Source: Paracoccaceae bacterium (GTDB lineage: Bacteria; Pseudomonadota; Alphaproteobacteria; Rhodobacterales; Rhodobacteraceae). From it: a DNA stretch of 64,000 bases. Location: contig JAQWNW010000047.1 in the NCBI GenBank assembly GCA_029246285.1, positions 1-64,000 on the forward strand, in the 5' to 3' direction. Shown one piece after another: positions 52,550 through 61,374 of the stretch. The position numbers and the translations under genes are program-made. Numbering within the stretch: position 1 is the first letter of the stretch; each line of letters starts with the position of its first letter. The notes beneath the pieces are model-generated. The model saw only the letters and a list, made by a program, of their open reading frames with translations. It ran no database searches and had not been told where the DNA came from.

Positions 52550-54063
52550 GTATTGTTCTTAAAATCCATAAAATTTCAAAAAAATTTGGATCATTAATTG
52601 CTAATGATGCTGTTAGTTTGAAATTGGAAAAAGGAGAAATATTAGCTTTATTGGGCGAAAATGGTGCTGGGAAAACGACACTCATGAACATCATTTATGG
52701 CCATTATACATCAGATTCTGGAAACATTGAAGTGCTTGGCAAACGCTTATCAGGTGGAAGGCCACGCGAAGCAATTGAAGCTGGTATAGGTATGGTTCAC
52801 CAGCATTTTTCATTAGCAGGGAATTTAACGGTATTAGAAAATGTGATGATTGGCTCAGAACCATTATTTAAGAGAAAAACAAACAGACAATTTGCGAGGA
52901 AAAAACTATTACAAATTTCAAAAAAATTCGGCCTTCCAGTCTCACCTGATGCGCAAATTTCTTCACTATCTGTCGGAGAGAGACAACGAGTAGAGATTTT
53001 AAAAGCGTTATATAGAAATGCTCAAATTCTCATATTGGATGAACCGACAGCCGTACTGGCAAGGCCTGAGGCAGAAAAACTATTTAAAACACTTAGGGAA
53101 ATGACAAAAGAAGGCCTTTCATTAATTTTTATAAGCCACAAGCTTCATGAAGTGATGTCAGCGGCAGATCGCGTAACGGTATTAAGGTCAGGTCGAGTAG
53201 TAGCAGAAAGGGATGCGAGCAAAACTTCTAAAGAAGAATTAGCGGAATTAATGGTTGGGCACCAAGTATCAAGACCAGTACGACAAGCTCAAAGGATTGG
53301 TAAAAAAGTTATAAAAGCTTCAAATATTACTGTAAAATATAAAAAACAAATTGAGCTTGATCGAATATCGTTTTCAATAAGTGAAGGTGAAATATTGGGT
53401 ATCGTTGGCGTTTCAGGAAATGGTCAAGCTGCTCTTGGTCGCCTTTTGTCCGGAATTGGGGAGCCAACGGCAGGAACTTTATCGTTTTATGAAAATCATA
53501 TGAATAATTACTCTCCACGCGACTGTATAAATTCAGGAATTGGTCGCATTCCAGAGGATAGAAATTCCGAGGGAATTATAGGTGAACTAAAAATCTGGGA
53601 AAATGCAATTATTGAACGACTTCATGAGTCTAAATTTGCTAAAGCTGGCTTTATTAGAAAAAAATCGGCACAGATTTTTACAGAAAAACTGATAGAAAAA
53701 TTTGACGTGAGAGGTGCCACTCCAGAAACCCAGGCAAGATTGCTATCAGGTGGCAATATGCAAAAACTTGTCTTAGGGAGAGCGCTTTCTGTTTCACCTA
53801 AACTAATTATAGCAAATCAACCCACTAGGGGTTTAGACGAAGGTGCGATAGCGGCTGTCCATAAAGAATTGCTAAAAGCGAGAGGCCAAGGGGTTGCAAT
53901 TCTTCTAATATCTGAAGAATTGGATGAAGCTGTGGGCTTATCTGATAGATTGCAAGCGATAGTGAAAGGTAAGCTATCCAAACCAATTAAAGCCGAAGAT
54001 GCAGATGCAAAGCGGCTGGGATTAATGATGTCTGGTGTTTGGGGTGAAGAAAATGAGACTTGA
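52546..54063 (+). CDS. Double-domain ABC ATPase of the BMP-type importer
   Basis: 505 aa with two ABC modules. The first has Walker A GENGAGKTT near 36-44, SLSVGERQRVEI as signature and LILDEPTAV. The second has the degenerate VSGNGQAALG, LSGGNMQKLVLGRAL and ANQPTRGLD. This is the YufO/NupO-type ATPase that pairs with two permeases and a BMP binding protein. The second Walker A lacks the GK[ST], as is usual for the family, so hydrolysis is asymmetric. Confidence 0.9.
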   Translation: MSIVLKIHKISKKFGSLIANDAVSLKLEKGEILALLGENGAGKTTLMNIIYGHYTSDSGNIEVLGKRLSGGRPREAIEAGIGMVHQHFSLAGNLTVLENVMIGSEPLFKRKTNRQFARKKLLQISKKFGLPVSPDAQISSLSVGERQRVEILKALYRNAQILILDEPTAVLARPEAEKLFKTLREMTKEGLSLIFISHKLHEVMSAADRVTVLRSGRVVAERDASKTSKEELAELMVGHQVSRPVRQAQRIGKKVIKASNITVKYKKQIELDRISFSISEGEILGIVGVSGNGQAALGRLLSGIGEPTAGTLSFYENHMNNYSPRDCINSGIGRIPEDRNSEGIIGELKIWENAIIERLHESKFAKAGFIRKKSAQIFTEKLIEKFDVRGATPETQARLLSGGNMQKLVLGRALSVSPKLIIANQPTRGLDEGAIAAVHKELLKARGQGVAILLISEELDEAVGLSDRLQAIVKGKLSKPIKAEDADAKRLGLMMSGVWGEENET

Positions 54064-55102
54064 AAGACGACCATCTGTATCAAAAAAATTAGCTATAATT
54101 GCCCCGATTCTAGCCATCATGGCTTCTTTATGTATTTCCGGCATTCTAATAATTTTAGCCGGTGTAAATCCATTTGTGGCTTACTTTGAGATATTAAAGG
54201 GCGCGTTTGGTTCAAAACTTGCATTAACTGAAACATTAACTAGAGCTTGTCCTCTTATTTTAACAGGACTAGCAGCAGCAGTAGCTTTCAGAGCACGCCT
54301 TTGGAATATCGGAGGCGAAGGTCAGTTTTATATCGGAGCGCTAGTAGCTGCGGCTGTTGGAAATAGCCTCCTAACTGGATTTCCAATAATTATGGCTATG
54401 ACGCTTGTTATGATGTGTTCAATGATCTCTGGTGCTATATTATTAGCCGGTCCAGCACTACTTAGACTGAGATTTGGAATTGATGAAGTTGTAACGACTC
54501 TACTTCTAAATTTTATAATAATTCTTTTTGTTGGCCTTATGATTGAAGGCCCGCTTAAAGATCCATTTGCCTTTGGTTGGCCTCAATCTGTACCAGTAGA
54601 TCGATCATTAAGGTTTGCAGATCTCATCCCGAGCTCCAGGTTGCATAATGGTTTTTTGATAGCAATCATCGCAGCTATTACTGTCTGGATCATAGTAACT
54701 AGAACAATATTTGGCCTAAAAGCGCGCGCAACTGGCTTTACTCCACAAGCTGCTGCATTTTCAGGTATTTCACTACCAAAAACAATAATGGGAGTAGCAT
54801 TAATTTCTGGAGCATTAGCCGGTTTAGCAGGTGCGATCGAAGTAATGGGAGTAACGGGCTACGTTACCACTACTTTATCTCCAGGCTTTGGTTATGCAGG
54901 CATAGTAGTAGCCATGCTCGCAGCACTTCACCCAGGAGGCGTAATCATCAGTGCTATCTTTATTGCCTCTATTTTTATAGGCGCTGATGCTATGAGTAGA
55001 GCCACAGGCGTGCCCAGTTTTATCGCAGATGTTATAATGTCATTATCTTTGCTTACGATGCTAGTTGCCATCTTCTTCACAAATTACAGGATAAGAAAAT
55101 GA
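54053..55102 (+). CDS. ABC importer permease (YufP/NupP-like)
   Basis: About 349 aa with eight to ten hydrophobic helices. NIGGEGQFYIGALVAA and GIDEVVTTLLLNFI are blocks of the nucleoside (BMP-type) permease family, and GFTPQAAAFSGIS is the cytoplasmic coupling segment. The frame opens at GTG 54035, but ATG 54053 with GGGGTGAAG upstream fits; it overlaps the ATPase end by 11 bases. Confidence 0.9.
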   Translation: MRLERRPSVSKKLAIIAPILAIMASLCISGILIILAGVNPFVAYFEILKGAFGSKLALTETLTRACPLILTGLAAAVAFRARLWNIGGEGQFYIGALVAAAVGNSLLTGFPIIMAMTLVMMCSMISGAILLAGPALLRLRFGIDEVVTTLLLNFIIILFVGLMIEGPLKDPFAFGWPQSVPVDRSLRFADLIPSSRLHNGFLIAIIAAITVWIIVTRTIFGLKARATGFTPQAAAFSGISLPKTIMGVALISGALAGLAGAIEVMGVTGYVTTTLSPGFGYAGIVVAMLAALHPGGVIISAIFIASIFIGADAMSRATGVPSFIADVIMSLSLLTMLVAIFFTNYRIRK

Positions 55103-56040
55103 TAGAAGCACTCGAAATCCTCACAAATGCTAGTCTTTGGTCAGCAGTCCTAAGAATAGCTACCCCATTAATTTTTGGAGTCCTTGGCGCATTATTGTGT
55201 GAGCGTGTCGGCGTTCTAAATCTTGCTATTGAGGGTATTATGACAATGGGTGCTATGATTGGATGGCTATCTGTTTACTTAGGTGCCGATTTATGGACCG
55301 GGCTTGCAATTGCGGCAGTCTCTGGGGCAATAATTGGACTGTTGCATGCTTTTCTCACCGTTTCTTTAAGCCTGTCGCAACATGTTTCTGGCCTTGGAAT
55401 AACTTTATTTGCTTCTTCTTTGGCATATTTTATTTATAGGCTTGTTGTTAATGTAGGTTCGTTACCTCCCACGATCGAGCCATTTCAACCTCTGGAACTT
55501 CCATTCCTATCTGATCTCCCATTTATTGGGGAAATATTTTTTAGCCAGATGGGCCCAACATACCTTGCAATATTTGCTGTTTTTCTTCTGGCTTACATAC
55601 TTAGACAAACTCCTCTTGGACTCGCAATTCGGATGACTGGTGAAAATCCACACGCTGTAGAAGCACAAGGATTAAATCCAATAATGATCAGAATTCTTGC
55701 AATCGTTGTTGGATCCGCTCTGATGGCATTGGGAGGGTCTTTCTTAACCACCGCAGCTTTTAACAGCTTTTTTCCAGAAATGGTTCAAGGGCGAGGTTGG
55801 ATTTGTATCGCTTTGGTAATCTTTGCCTCCTGGCAACCAGGAAAAGCACTTTTTGGTGCAATACTTTTTTCATTTTTTGATGCATATCAATTACGTTTAC
55901 AACATGTGGTGGAAGATGTTCCCTACCAATTATTTTTAATGGCTCCGTATATTCTATCAATTTTAGCACTAATTCTCGTTTCTCGGCGCGCTAAAGTACC
56001 AGAAGCTCTAATGGCACCCTATCGCCGTGGTGAGAGATAG
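55099..56040 (+). CDS. ABC importer permease (YufQ/NupQ-like)
   Basis: 313 aa, second permease of the importer with about eight helices. FGVLGALLCERVGVLNLAIEG near 25-45 is the hallmark opening, TGENPHAVEAQGLNP the coupling loop and GRGWICIALVIFASWQPG the conserved late block. The ATG overlaps the upstream stop (ATGA). It ends 66 bases before tRNA-Tyr. Confidence 0.9.
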   Translation: MIEALEILTNASLWSAVLRIATPLIFGVLGALLCERVGVLNLAIEGIMTMGAMIGWLSVYLGADLWTGLAIAAVSGAIIGLLHAFLTVSLSLSQHVSGLGITLFASSLAYFIYRLVVNVGSLPPTIEPFQPLELPFLSDLPFIGEIFFSQMGPTYLAIFAVFLLAYILRQTPLGLAIRMTGENPHAVEAQGLNPIMIRILAIVVGSALMALGGSFLTTAAFNSFFPEMVQGRGWICIALVIFASWQPGKALFGAILFSFFDAYQLRLQHVVEDVPYQLFLMAPYILSILALILVSRRAKVPEALMAPYRRGER

Positions 56041-56106
56041 AAATTAGGTTATTCGCATTTAGATGTTGACGGGATGAAAAGCTACCATTATCCACATCCT
56101 CGGTTT

Positions 56107-56190
56107 GGGCGACGCGCTGCAAGGTGCGGCAGGGGACTGTAACTCCCCCGAGGCGACTCATGCCTGGTTCGATTCCAGGGTCGCCCACCA
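56107..56190 (+). tRNA. tRNA-Tyr (anticodon GTA)
   Basis: An 84-base class II tRNA with a long variable arm. Acceptor GGGCGAC (56107-56113) pairs with GTCGCCC (56180-56186), the anticodon stem GGGGA/TCCCC holds loop CTGTAAC, and the T arm is CCTGGTTCGATTCCAGG. Discriminator A and CCA are encoded. Confidence 0.95.
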
Positions 56191-56245
56191 CAAAATTTTA
56201 TTTTTTCAGTGTTCAATGTAAATTAATGTTTATAACGTTATTCTT

Positions 56246-57508
56246 ATGAACAAAGACTTTTACAGATTATCTATCGAGGCATTTAGACACGGCGTAAGAG
56301 CAGCTAACCCTGGAAAGTGTTTAAAAGAAGCAATAAAAGAAAATCCGATACAAACACCAAATGGTGGAAAGTATATTGTAGTATCAATAGGAAAAGCTGC
56401 CTGTTCCTTAATGGAAACAGCAATAGACATTCTACCACCTAAAAGAGAAAAACAGCTTCTAGTAGTTACAAATTACCAAAATTACAAACCAATAATTGGT
56501 TCTGAAATAATAACCGCAGGTCACCCAATCCCAGACAAAAATGGCATAAAAGCCAGCAACCGCGTTATAGAAATACTGAAAAATGCAACCAAAAATGATA
56601 CATTGATTATTTTAATAAGTGGTGGATCGTCAGCATTACTACCTGCACCAGTCAAAGGTTTGAACCTAAATGATAAAATTCAAATAAATCAACTTCTCTT
56701 ATCTTCAGATCTAAACATACGCGAAATAAACTTAATTCGCCAATCTATGTCTACATTGAAAGGCGGTGGATTCACAAAGATCGCAAGCCCTATTCCGATC
56801 AACTCATTTATTCTCTCGGATGTAATTGGCGATGACTTAAGAGTCATCGCCAGTGGTCCAACAGTAAGTCCAATTGGTAATATTGAAGAAGCATATGAAC
56901 TTTTAGTAAAAAATAATCTATATTCAAAACTCTCTTTGAAACTTCAAGATTTTTTCAAGTCAAAAACGAGAAGTATATTTACGGACAATAAACTCAATCA
57001 AAACATCTTAATTGGTAATAATAGAAAAAGTGTTGTGGCTATGGCAAAGTCAGTAAATGCCGAAGTAATACCTTATCCTATCGTTGGAAATGTAAGAACC
57101 GCCACCCAAAAAATATTTGATGAGATCAATATTCGTCGAAAAATGAAGTATGTCGCTCTAGCATTTGGTGGGGAAACTACTGTCAATGTTTCCGGTAATG
57201 GTACTGGGGGCAGAAATCAAGAATTGGCGCTAAGAGTGGCTGAGAAATTATTTAATCAAAAATTAAAAGGAAAATGGTCATTTTTAAGTGGTGGAACCGA
57301 TGGGCAAGATGGTCCAACGGATGCTGCTGGCGGCATTGTTGATCAAGACACAATTAAAAAACTCTATGATAACAATATGTCTGTTGAAAAACTTCTGAAC
57401 AATAACGACAGCAACAGTGCACTTAAATTTACAAATGAATTACTCGTGACCGGAAATACTGGAACAAATGTAGCAGACTTACAGCTATTTTTATGGAAAA
57501 ATACTTAA
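56246..57508 (+). CDS. Glycerate 2-kinase (MOFRL family, GckA/TtuD-like)
   Basis: 420 aa. An N-terminal DUF4147 Rossmann-like domain contains VVSIGKAACSLME, AGHPIPDKNG, LISGGSSALLPAPV and LSDVIGDDLRVIASGPT. The C-terminal MOFRL domain has LAFGGETTVNVSGNGTGGRN and SGGTDGQDGPTDAAGG. The family phosphorylates D-glycerate to 2-phosphoglycerate, linking glyoxylate/serine or tartronate routes to glycolysis. Some members are misnamed hydroxypyruvate reductase. Transcribed alone after tRNA-Tyr. Confidence 0.9.
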   Translation: MNKDFYRLSIEAFRHGVRAANPGKCLKEAIKENPIQTPNGGKYIVVSIGKAACSLMETAIDILPPKREKQLLVVTNYQNYKPIIGSEIITAGHPIPDKNGIKASNRVIEILKNATKNDTLIILISGGSSALLPAPVKGLNLNDKIQINQLLLSSDLNIREINLIRQSMSTLKGGGFTKIASPIPINSFILSDVIGDDLRVIASGPTVSPIGNIEEAYELLVKNNLYSKLSLKLQDFFKSKTRSIFTDNKLNQNILIGNNRKSVVAMAKSVNAEVIPYPIVGNVRTATQKIFDEINIRRKMKYVALAFGGETTVNVSGNGTGGRNQELALRVAEKLFNQKLKGKWSFLSGGTDGQDGPTDAAGGIVDQDTIKKLYDNNMSVEKLLNNNDSNSALKFTNELLVTGNTGTNVADLQLFLWKNT

Positions 57509-57632
57509 CAGCAGATTATTCACTCAACGTAAATATATTAAAAAACTTGAATTGTTTCTAATAATATGTTGACTGTTTTCGCATATCAAAGATCAATTTC
57601 TAATTGTATCCAAATTTAAGGAGAAAGTTCAT

Positions 57633-58043
57633 ATGGTTGAGTCATTTAACGGGTGGTTATTCTTAATTTTATATATCTTGAATTGGGCAGGAGGCGCAAT
57701 GTACGCCTATCAAACGATGTTTAATACTGTTCCTTGGTTAAGCAAATATGGTATACATGAATCTGCAGTTCTACCAACAAGAGTTCTAGGTACTTTCGTT
57801 AGCGCAGGAACTTTACTGGGACTTTATATATTGTTTGTTGGACCAGAAGGTACCTGGCCATTCTTTATCTTTAACTTCTTGCAGGCACTTATTTTTGTAG
57901 TTGTAGGTTATACAACTGTTACAAATTCCAATGCAGCAAAATTAGATGGCGTAAATTATACTGCTGAAGCATATATCGCTCCAGCAATATTTACCGTTTT
58001 AAATGGTGTTTTAATTTATGGTCTTGGGGATAAAATTTGGTAA
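57633..58043 (+). CDS. Small four-helix membrane protein, unknown function
   Basis: 136 aa. Four hydrophobic segments can be drawn at about 7-27, 48-68, 74-93 and 111-130. It has many aromatic residues and few charges. An AAGGAG ribosome site lies 10 bases before the ATG, so it is probably well translated. I do not recognise the family. The nearest gene downstream, on the other strand, is a TfoX-like protein, separated by a probable bidirectional terminator. Confidence 0.7.
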   Translation: MVESFNGWLFLILYILNWAGGAMYAYQTMFNTVPWLSKYGIHESAVLPTRVLGTFVSAGTLLGLYILFVGPEGTWPFFIFNFLQALIFVVVGYTTVTNSNAAKLDGVNYTAEAYIAPAIFTVLNGVLIYGLGDKIW

Positions 58044-58058
58044 TTAGCGTTGAAAATT

Positions 58059-58096
58059 AAACCTCTCAAAAATTAAGATTAATTCTTGGGAGGTTT
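58059..58096. terminator. Probable bidirectional terminator between convergent genes
   Basis: AAACCTCTCAA (58059-58069) pairs with TTGGGAGGTTT (58086-58096), an 11-base stem with one G-U pair and a 16-base loop. It sits across the stop of the TfoX-like gene and just after the small membrane protein gene. Confidence 0.5.
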
Positions 58097-58438
58097 GCTA
58101 CCTCTTTTTTTATCTTGAGCGGCTTGAATAGCCTTTTTTGCCCAAATAACAAAAGTATCGGCGTCTTCGATCACTTCCGCAGGAACTCTCCAATTAGAAA
58201 TATTTATAATCTTACCCTGCTTTGAATAGGAAAATGGTTCGCTGCCAAAGGCCTTATAATCAATTAAGTTACCTTCATTTACTTTCAAATATAATTCATC
58301 ATCAAAAATCAGTCCAAATGGCAAATCGTATTGCCTAATAACAAAACCACCAAACATACTTCCCCATGAAATTCCTTCTATCGATCCTAAAGATTCAAGA
58401 ATAAAATCTAAGAATTCATTTTGAATGATCTTTGTCAA
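58079..58438 (-). CDS. TfoX N-terminal domain family protein
   Basis: 119 aa. The TfoX_N pattern is visible: ESLGSIEGISWGSMFGGFVIR, then FGLIFDDELYLKVNE, SEPFSYSKQGKI and a final WRVPAEVIED segment before a basic helix. Only the N-terminal TfoX domain is present. Stand-alone copies in alphaproteobacteria are of unknown function, and no competence genes are near. Confidence 0.85.
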   Translation of the reverse strand: MTKIIQNEFLDFILESLGSIEGISWGSMFGGFVIRQYDLPFGLIFDDELYLKVNEGNLIDYKAFGSEPFSYSKQGKIINISNWRVPAEVIEDADTFVIWAKKAIQAAQDKKRGSKPPKN

Positions 58439-58537
58439 AATTTACCCCGTGAGTATCTAGACTGAACTCAACTTCTTCGTTAAAACATTTACATAACACA
58501 TCAAGTTTCCGCAATATTATCAGTTAAAGGGTAAATT

Positions 58538-60154
58538 ATGCGCCACGGCGGTCAAATATTAATTGATCAATTAAGAATTCAAGGTGTTAAACAAGTTTTT
58601 TGTATTCCAGGTGAGAGCTATTTACCAGCGCTAGATGGTCTATACAAAAGTAATATTAAAACAATAGTTTGCAGACAAGAGGGTGGCGCCGCTATGATGG
58701 CGGAAGCCATTGGTAAGTTAACTGGAAAACCAGGAATCGCTTTTGTCACCAGAGGGCCTGGCGCTACCAATGCATCAGCAGGTGTTCATATCGCATTTCA
58801 AGACAGCACACCAATGATACTATTTGTTGGTCAAGTAAGTAGTTCTCAGAGAGATCGAGAAGCATTTCAAGAAGTTGATTATAAAAAGATGTTTTCACCA
58901 TTAGCAAAATGGGTTGCCGAAATCGATAAAACTGAAAGAATTCCAGAATATATTTCAAGAGCCTTCAGTATAGCCCAATCTGGACGACCTGGCCCTGTGG
59001 TACTTTCACTTCCAGAAGACGTTCTATTTTCTAAATTGGAAATAAACGATGCTCCAAAAATAGAACCACCTAAACAAATGGTATCGGAAAAAAATGTTAA
59101 AGAAGTGGTAAACAAACTATCCCAATCGTTAAATCCATTTATAATTGTGGGTGGAAGTGGCTGGTCTTCAAGAGCTGCAAATAATCTTGGCGTGTTTGCC
59201 AAGAAATTAGGAATACCAGTTGGAACTTCATTTAGATGCCAAGATTATATAGATAATCGTCACCCAAATTACGTTGGAGATGTCGGGATTGGGATTAATC
59301 CTAAATTGCTTAAAAGGATTAAAGATGCAGATTACTTACTTGTACTAAATGCTAGACTGGGAGAAATGACGACAAGCGGTTATTCAATGTTTGACATCCC
59401 TAAACCTAAGCAATCACTCATCCATATTCATCCAAATCCTGACGAAATTAATCATGTTTATCAAGCTGATATAGGGTTAGTATGTAATGGAGCAGATTTT
59501 ATCGAGAAAGCAATTAGTCTACCTTTAGAAAATGTTCACAGAACAGTTAATAAAGAGCGAAAAGCTTATGAAGCCTGGCAAAATCCTATGACCACGCCAG
59601 GGTCAGTTAAAATGGAAATAGTCATTAAGCACCTATCTGAAGCACTTCCTGATGATGCAATTATCACTAATGGCGCAGGAAACTACAATGGTTGGCTTCA
59701 CCGTTATTTTTCTTATAAAAACTGGAGAACTCAAGTTGGTTCAACTAGTGGATCGATGGGATATGGTTTACCTGCAGCCATAGCAGCAAAAATATCTAAC
59801 CCGGAAAAGGAAGTTATTTGCGTCTCAGGAGACGGTTGCTTTCAAATGACAATGCAAGAATTTGGTACAGCTTGCCAATATGGGTTAAATATCATCGTTA
59901 TTATTTCAAACAATTCAATCTACGGAACAATTAGAATGCATCAAGAGCGTGACTTTCCTGGTCGGCCATCTGGAACATCGATGCTTAATCCAAATTTTGC
60001 TGAGTTAGCCCAGTCTTATGGAGGTTATGGCGAAGTTGTTCGATCATCTAATGAATTTCCACCTGCGCTAGAAAGAGCAAGACGGTCAAATAAAGCTGCC
60101 ATAATTGATTTAAGAACAGACCCGAAAGCGATAAACCCTCTAACACCTGCTTAA
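58538..60154 (+). CDS. Thiamine-diphosphate-dependent enzyme, acetolactate synthase-like
   Basis: 538 aa. The N-terminal PYR domain has FCIPGESYLPALDGL and Glu48 in CRQEGGAAMMAEA, the cofactor-activating Glu. A central Rossmann domain spans about 190-320. The PP domain carries the ThDP motif GDGCFQMTMQEFGTACQYG, followed by NNSIYGTIRMHQ. It is catalytically complete, but there is no ilvH regulatory subunit and no ilvC nearby, so it is probably a catabolic decarboxylase/carboligase rather than biosynthetic AHAS. Ribosome site AAAGGG precedes the ATG. Confidence 0.85.
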   Translation: MRHGGQILIDQLRIQGVKQVFCIPGESYLPALDGLYKSNIKTIVCRQEGGAAMMAEAIGKLTGKPGIAFVTRGPGATNASAGVHIAFQDSTPMILFVGQVSSSQRDREAFQEVDYKKMFSPLAKWVAEIDKTERIPEYISRAFSIAQSGRPGPVVLSLPEDVLFSKLEINDAPKIEPPKQMVSEKNVKEVVNKLSQSLNPFIIVGGSGWSSRAANNLGVFAKKLGIPVGTSFRCQDYIDNRHPNYVGDVGIGINPKLLKRIKDADYLLVLNARLGEMTTSGYSMFDIPKPKQSLIHIHPNPDEINHVYQADIGLVCNGADFIEKAISLPLENVHRTVNKERKAYEAWQNPMTTPGSVKMEIVIKHLSEALPDDAIITNGAGNYNGWLHRYFSYKNWRTQVGSTSGSMGYGLPAAIAAKISNPEKEVICVSGDGCFQMTMQEFGTACQYGLNIIVIISNNSIYGTIRMHQERDFPGRPSGTSMLNPNFAELAQSYGGYGEVVRSSNEFPPALERARRSNKAAIIDLRTDPKAINPLTPA

Positions 60155-60181
60155 AGCATATCTCTAATATAGTTTGACGAT

Positions 60182-61345
60182 TCAATCTAAAGGTTGAGCT
60201 GTTTCAACTAATTTTACAAAAAAGCTTGCGCCAATAGGGGAAAGTTCATCATTAAAATCATATTCTGGATTATGAAGTGCAGCGCCGTCCCCCTGCCCAA
60301 CATTTAAATAAGCTCCAGGACGCTTTTCGAGCATGTAAGCAAAATCCTCAGCAGCCATTATTGGTAAAGCTTCACCATCTACATTATCTTTGCCAGATAT
60401 TTCTGAAGCCACTTGTAGAGCAAAGGATGTCTCATTTGGGTGATTGACTGTTGGAGGATAACCGTACTCATAGTCCAACTTAGCTTTAGCTCCAAAAGCC
60501 TGAGCTGTTCCTTTACAGATTTCTTCTAAACGTTTTACCACAGTACTTTGCGTTTTCTTATTTAGCGTTCGAACGGTACCATTTATAAAAGCTTCTCCAG
60601 GTACAATATTATTTATTGTTCCAGTATGAATTTGTGTGATTGATATAACGACCGACTCCAAAGCAGAAAGATTCCGAGATGAGATTGTTTGAATACTTTG
60701 AGCTATTTGCACCGCAACGATAACTGGATCAATTGTCTCCTCCGGATTAGCGCCATGTCCACCCTCACCAGTTATCCAGATTGAAAAGCTATCCGCCGCA
60801 GCTAGCACTGCATGAGAATTTGTAGAAAACGTTCCGAGTGGTAAATTTGGTGTATTATGTATCCCATAAACTTGCTGAATATTGAAATTCTCCATAATAC
60901 CTTCTTTGCACATTACCTCACCACCACCTCCACCTTCCTCTGCCGGTTGAAAAATCAAAGCGACACGGCCAGAAAAATTCCGTGTCTCGCTCAAATACTT
61001 TGCTGCTCCCAACAACATTGTTGTATGCCCATCATGACCACAAGCATGCATCTTCCCATCAGTTATTGATTTGTACTTATGGTCTTTAATTTCTTGAAGT
61101 GGCAACGCATCCATATCAGCGCGTAATCCTATAGTTGGTCCATCTCCCTTACCATTAATTATTGCTACAACACCACTGATTGCAATTTTTTCATGAATTT
61201 CCTCAACACCAAATTCTTTTAATTTACTCACCACAAACGCAGCTGTGTTGTGACAGTCAAAATCTAACTCTGGATTCGCATGGATATGTTGACGCCAATC
61301 TTTCATGTCTTGATGAAAATCTGCAATTCTATTAATTATTGGCAT
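60182..61345 (-). CDS. M20 family metallo-amidohydrolase, second copy
   Basis: 387 aa. WRQHIHANPELDFDCHNTA at about 17-35, MHACGHDGHTTMLLGAA, PAEEGGGGGEVM and the C-terminal MAAEDFAYMLEKRPGAY carry the di-metal site and general base. It is a paralogue of the gene at 17762, but the two differ throughout and so are not a recent duplication. Likely hydrolyses N-acyl amino acids or similar amides. It is upstream of nothing on its strand; betC lies before it, 29 bases away, so both may be one transcript. Confidence 0.87.
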   Translation of the reverse strand: MPIINRIADFHQDMKDWRQHIHANPELDFDCHNTAAFVVSKLKEFGVEEIHEKIAISGVVAIINGKGDGPTIGLRADMDALPLQEIKDHKYKSITDGKMHACGHDGHTTMLLGAAKYLSETRNFSGRVALIFQPAEEGGGGGEVMCKEGIMENFNIQQVYGIHNTPNLPLGTFSTNSHAVLAAADSFSIWITGEGGHGANPEETIDPVIVAVQIAQSIQTISSRNLSALESVVISITQIHTGTINNIVPGEAFINGTVRTLNKKTQSTVVKRLEEICKGTAQAFGAKAKLDYEYGYPPTVNHPNETSFALQVASEISGKDNVDGEALPIMAAEDFAYMLEKRPGAYLNVGQGDGAALHNPEYDFNDELSPIGASFFVKLVETAQPLD

Positions 61346-61374
61346 ATATTTGATCCTTTATTTGAGATTGAATA

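Noticed and set aside
17762-61345. Two M20 amidohydrolase genes (17762-18919 and 60182-61345) as a recent duplication
   Set aside because: They differ throughout outside the metal motifs, so they are old paralogues.
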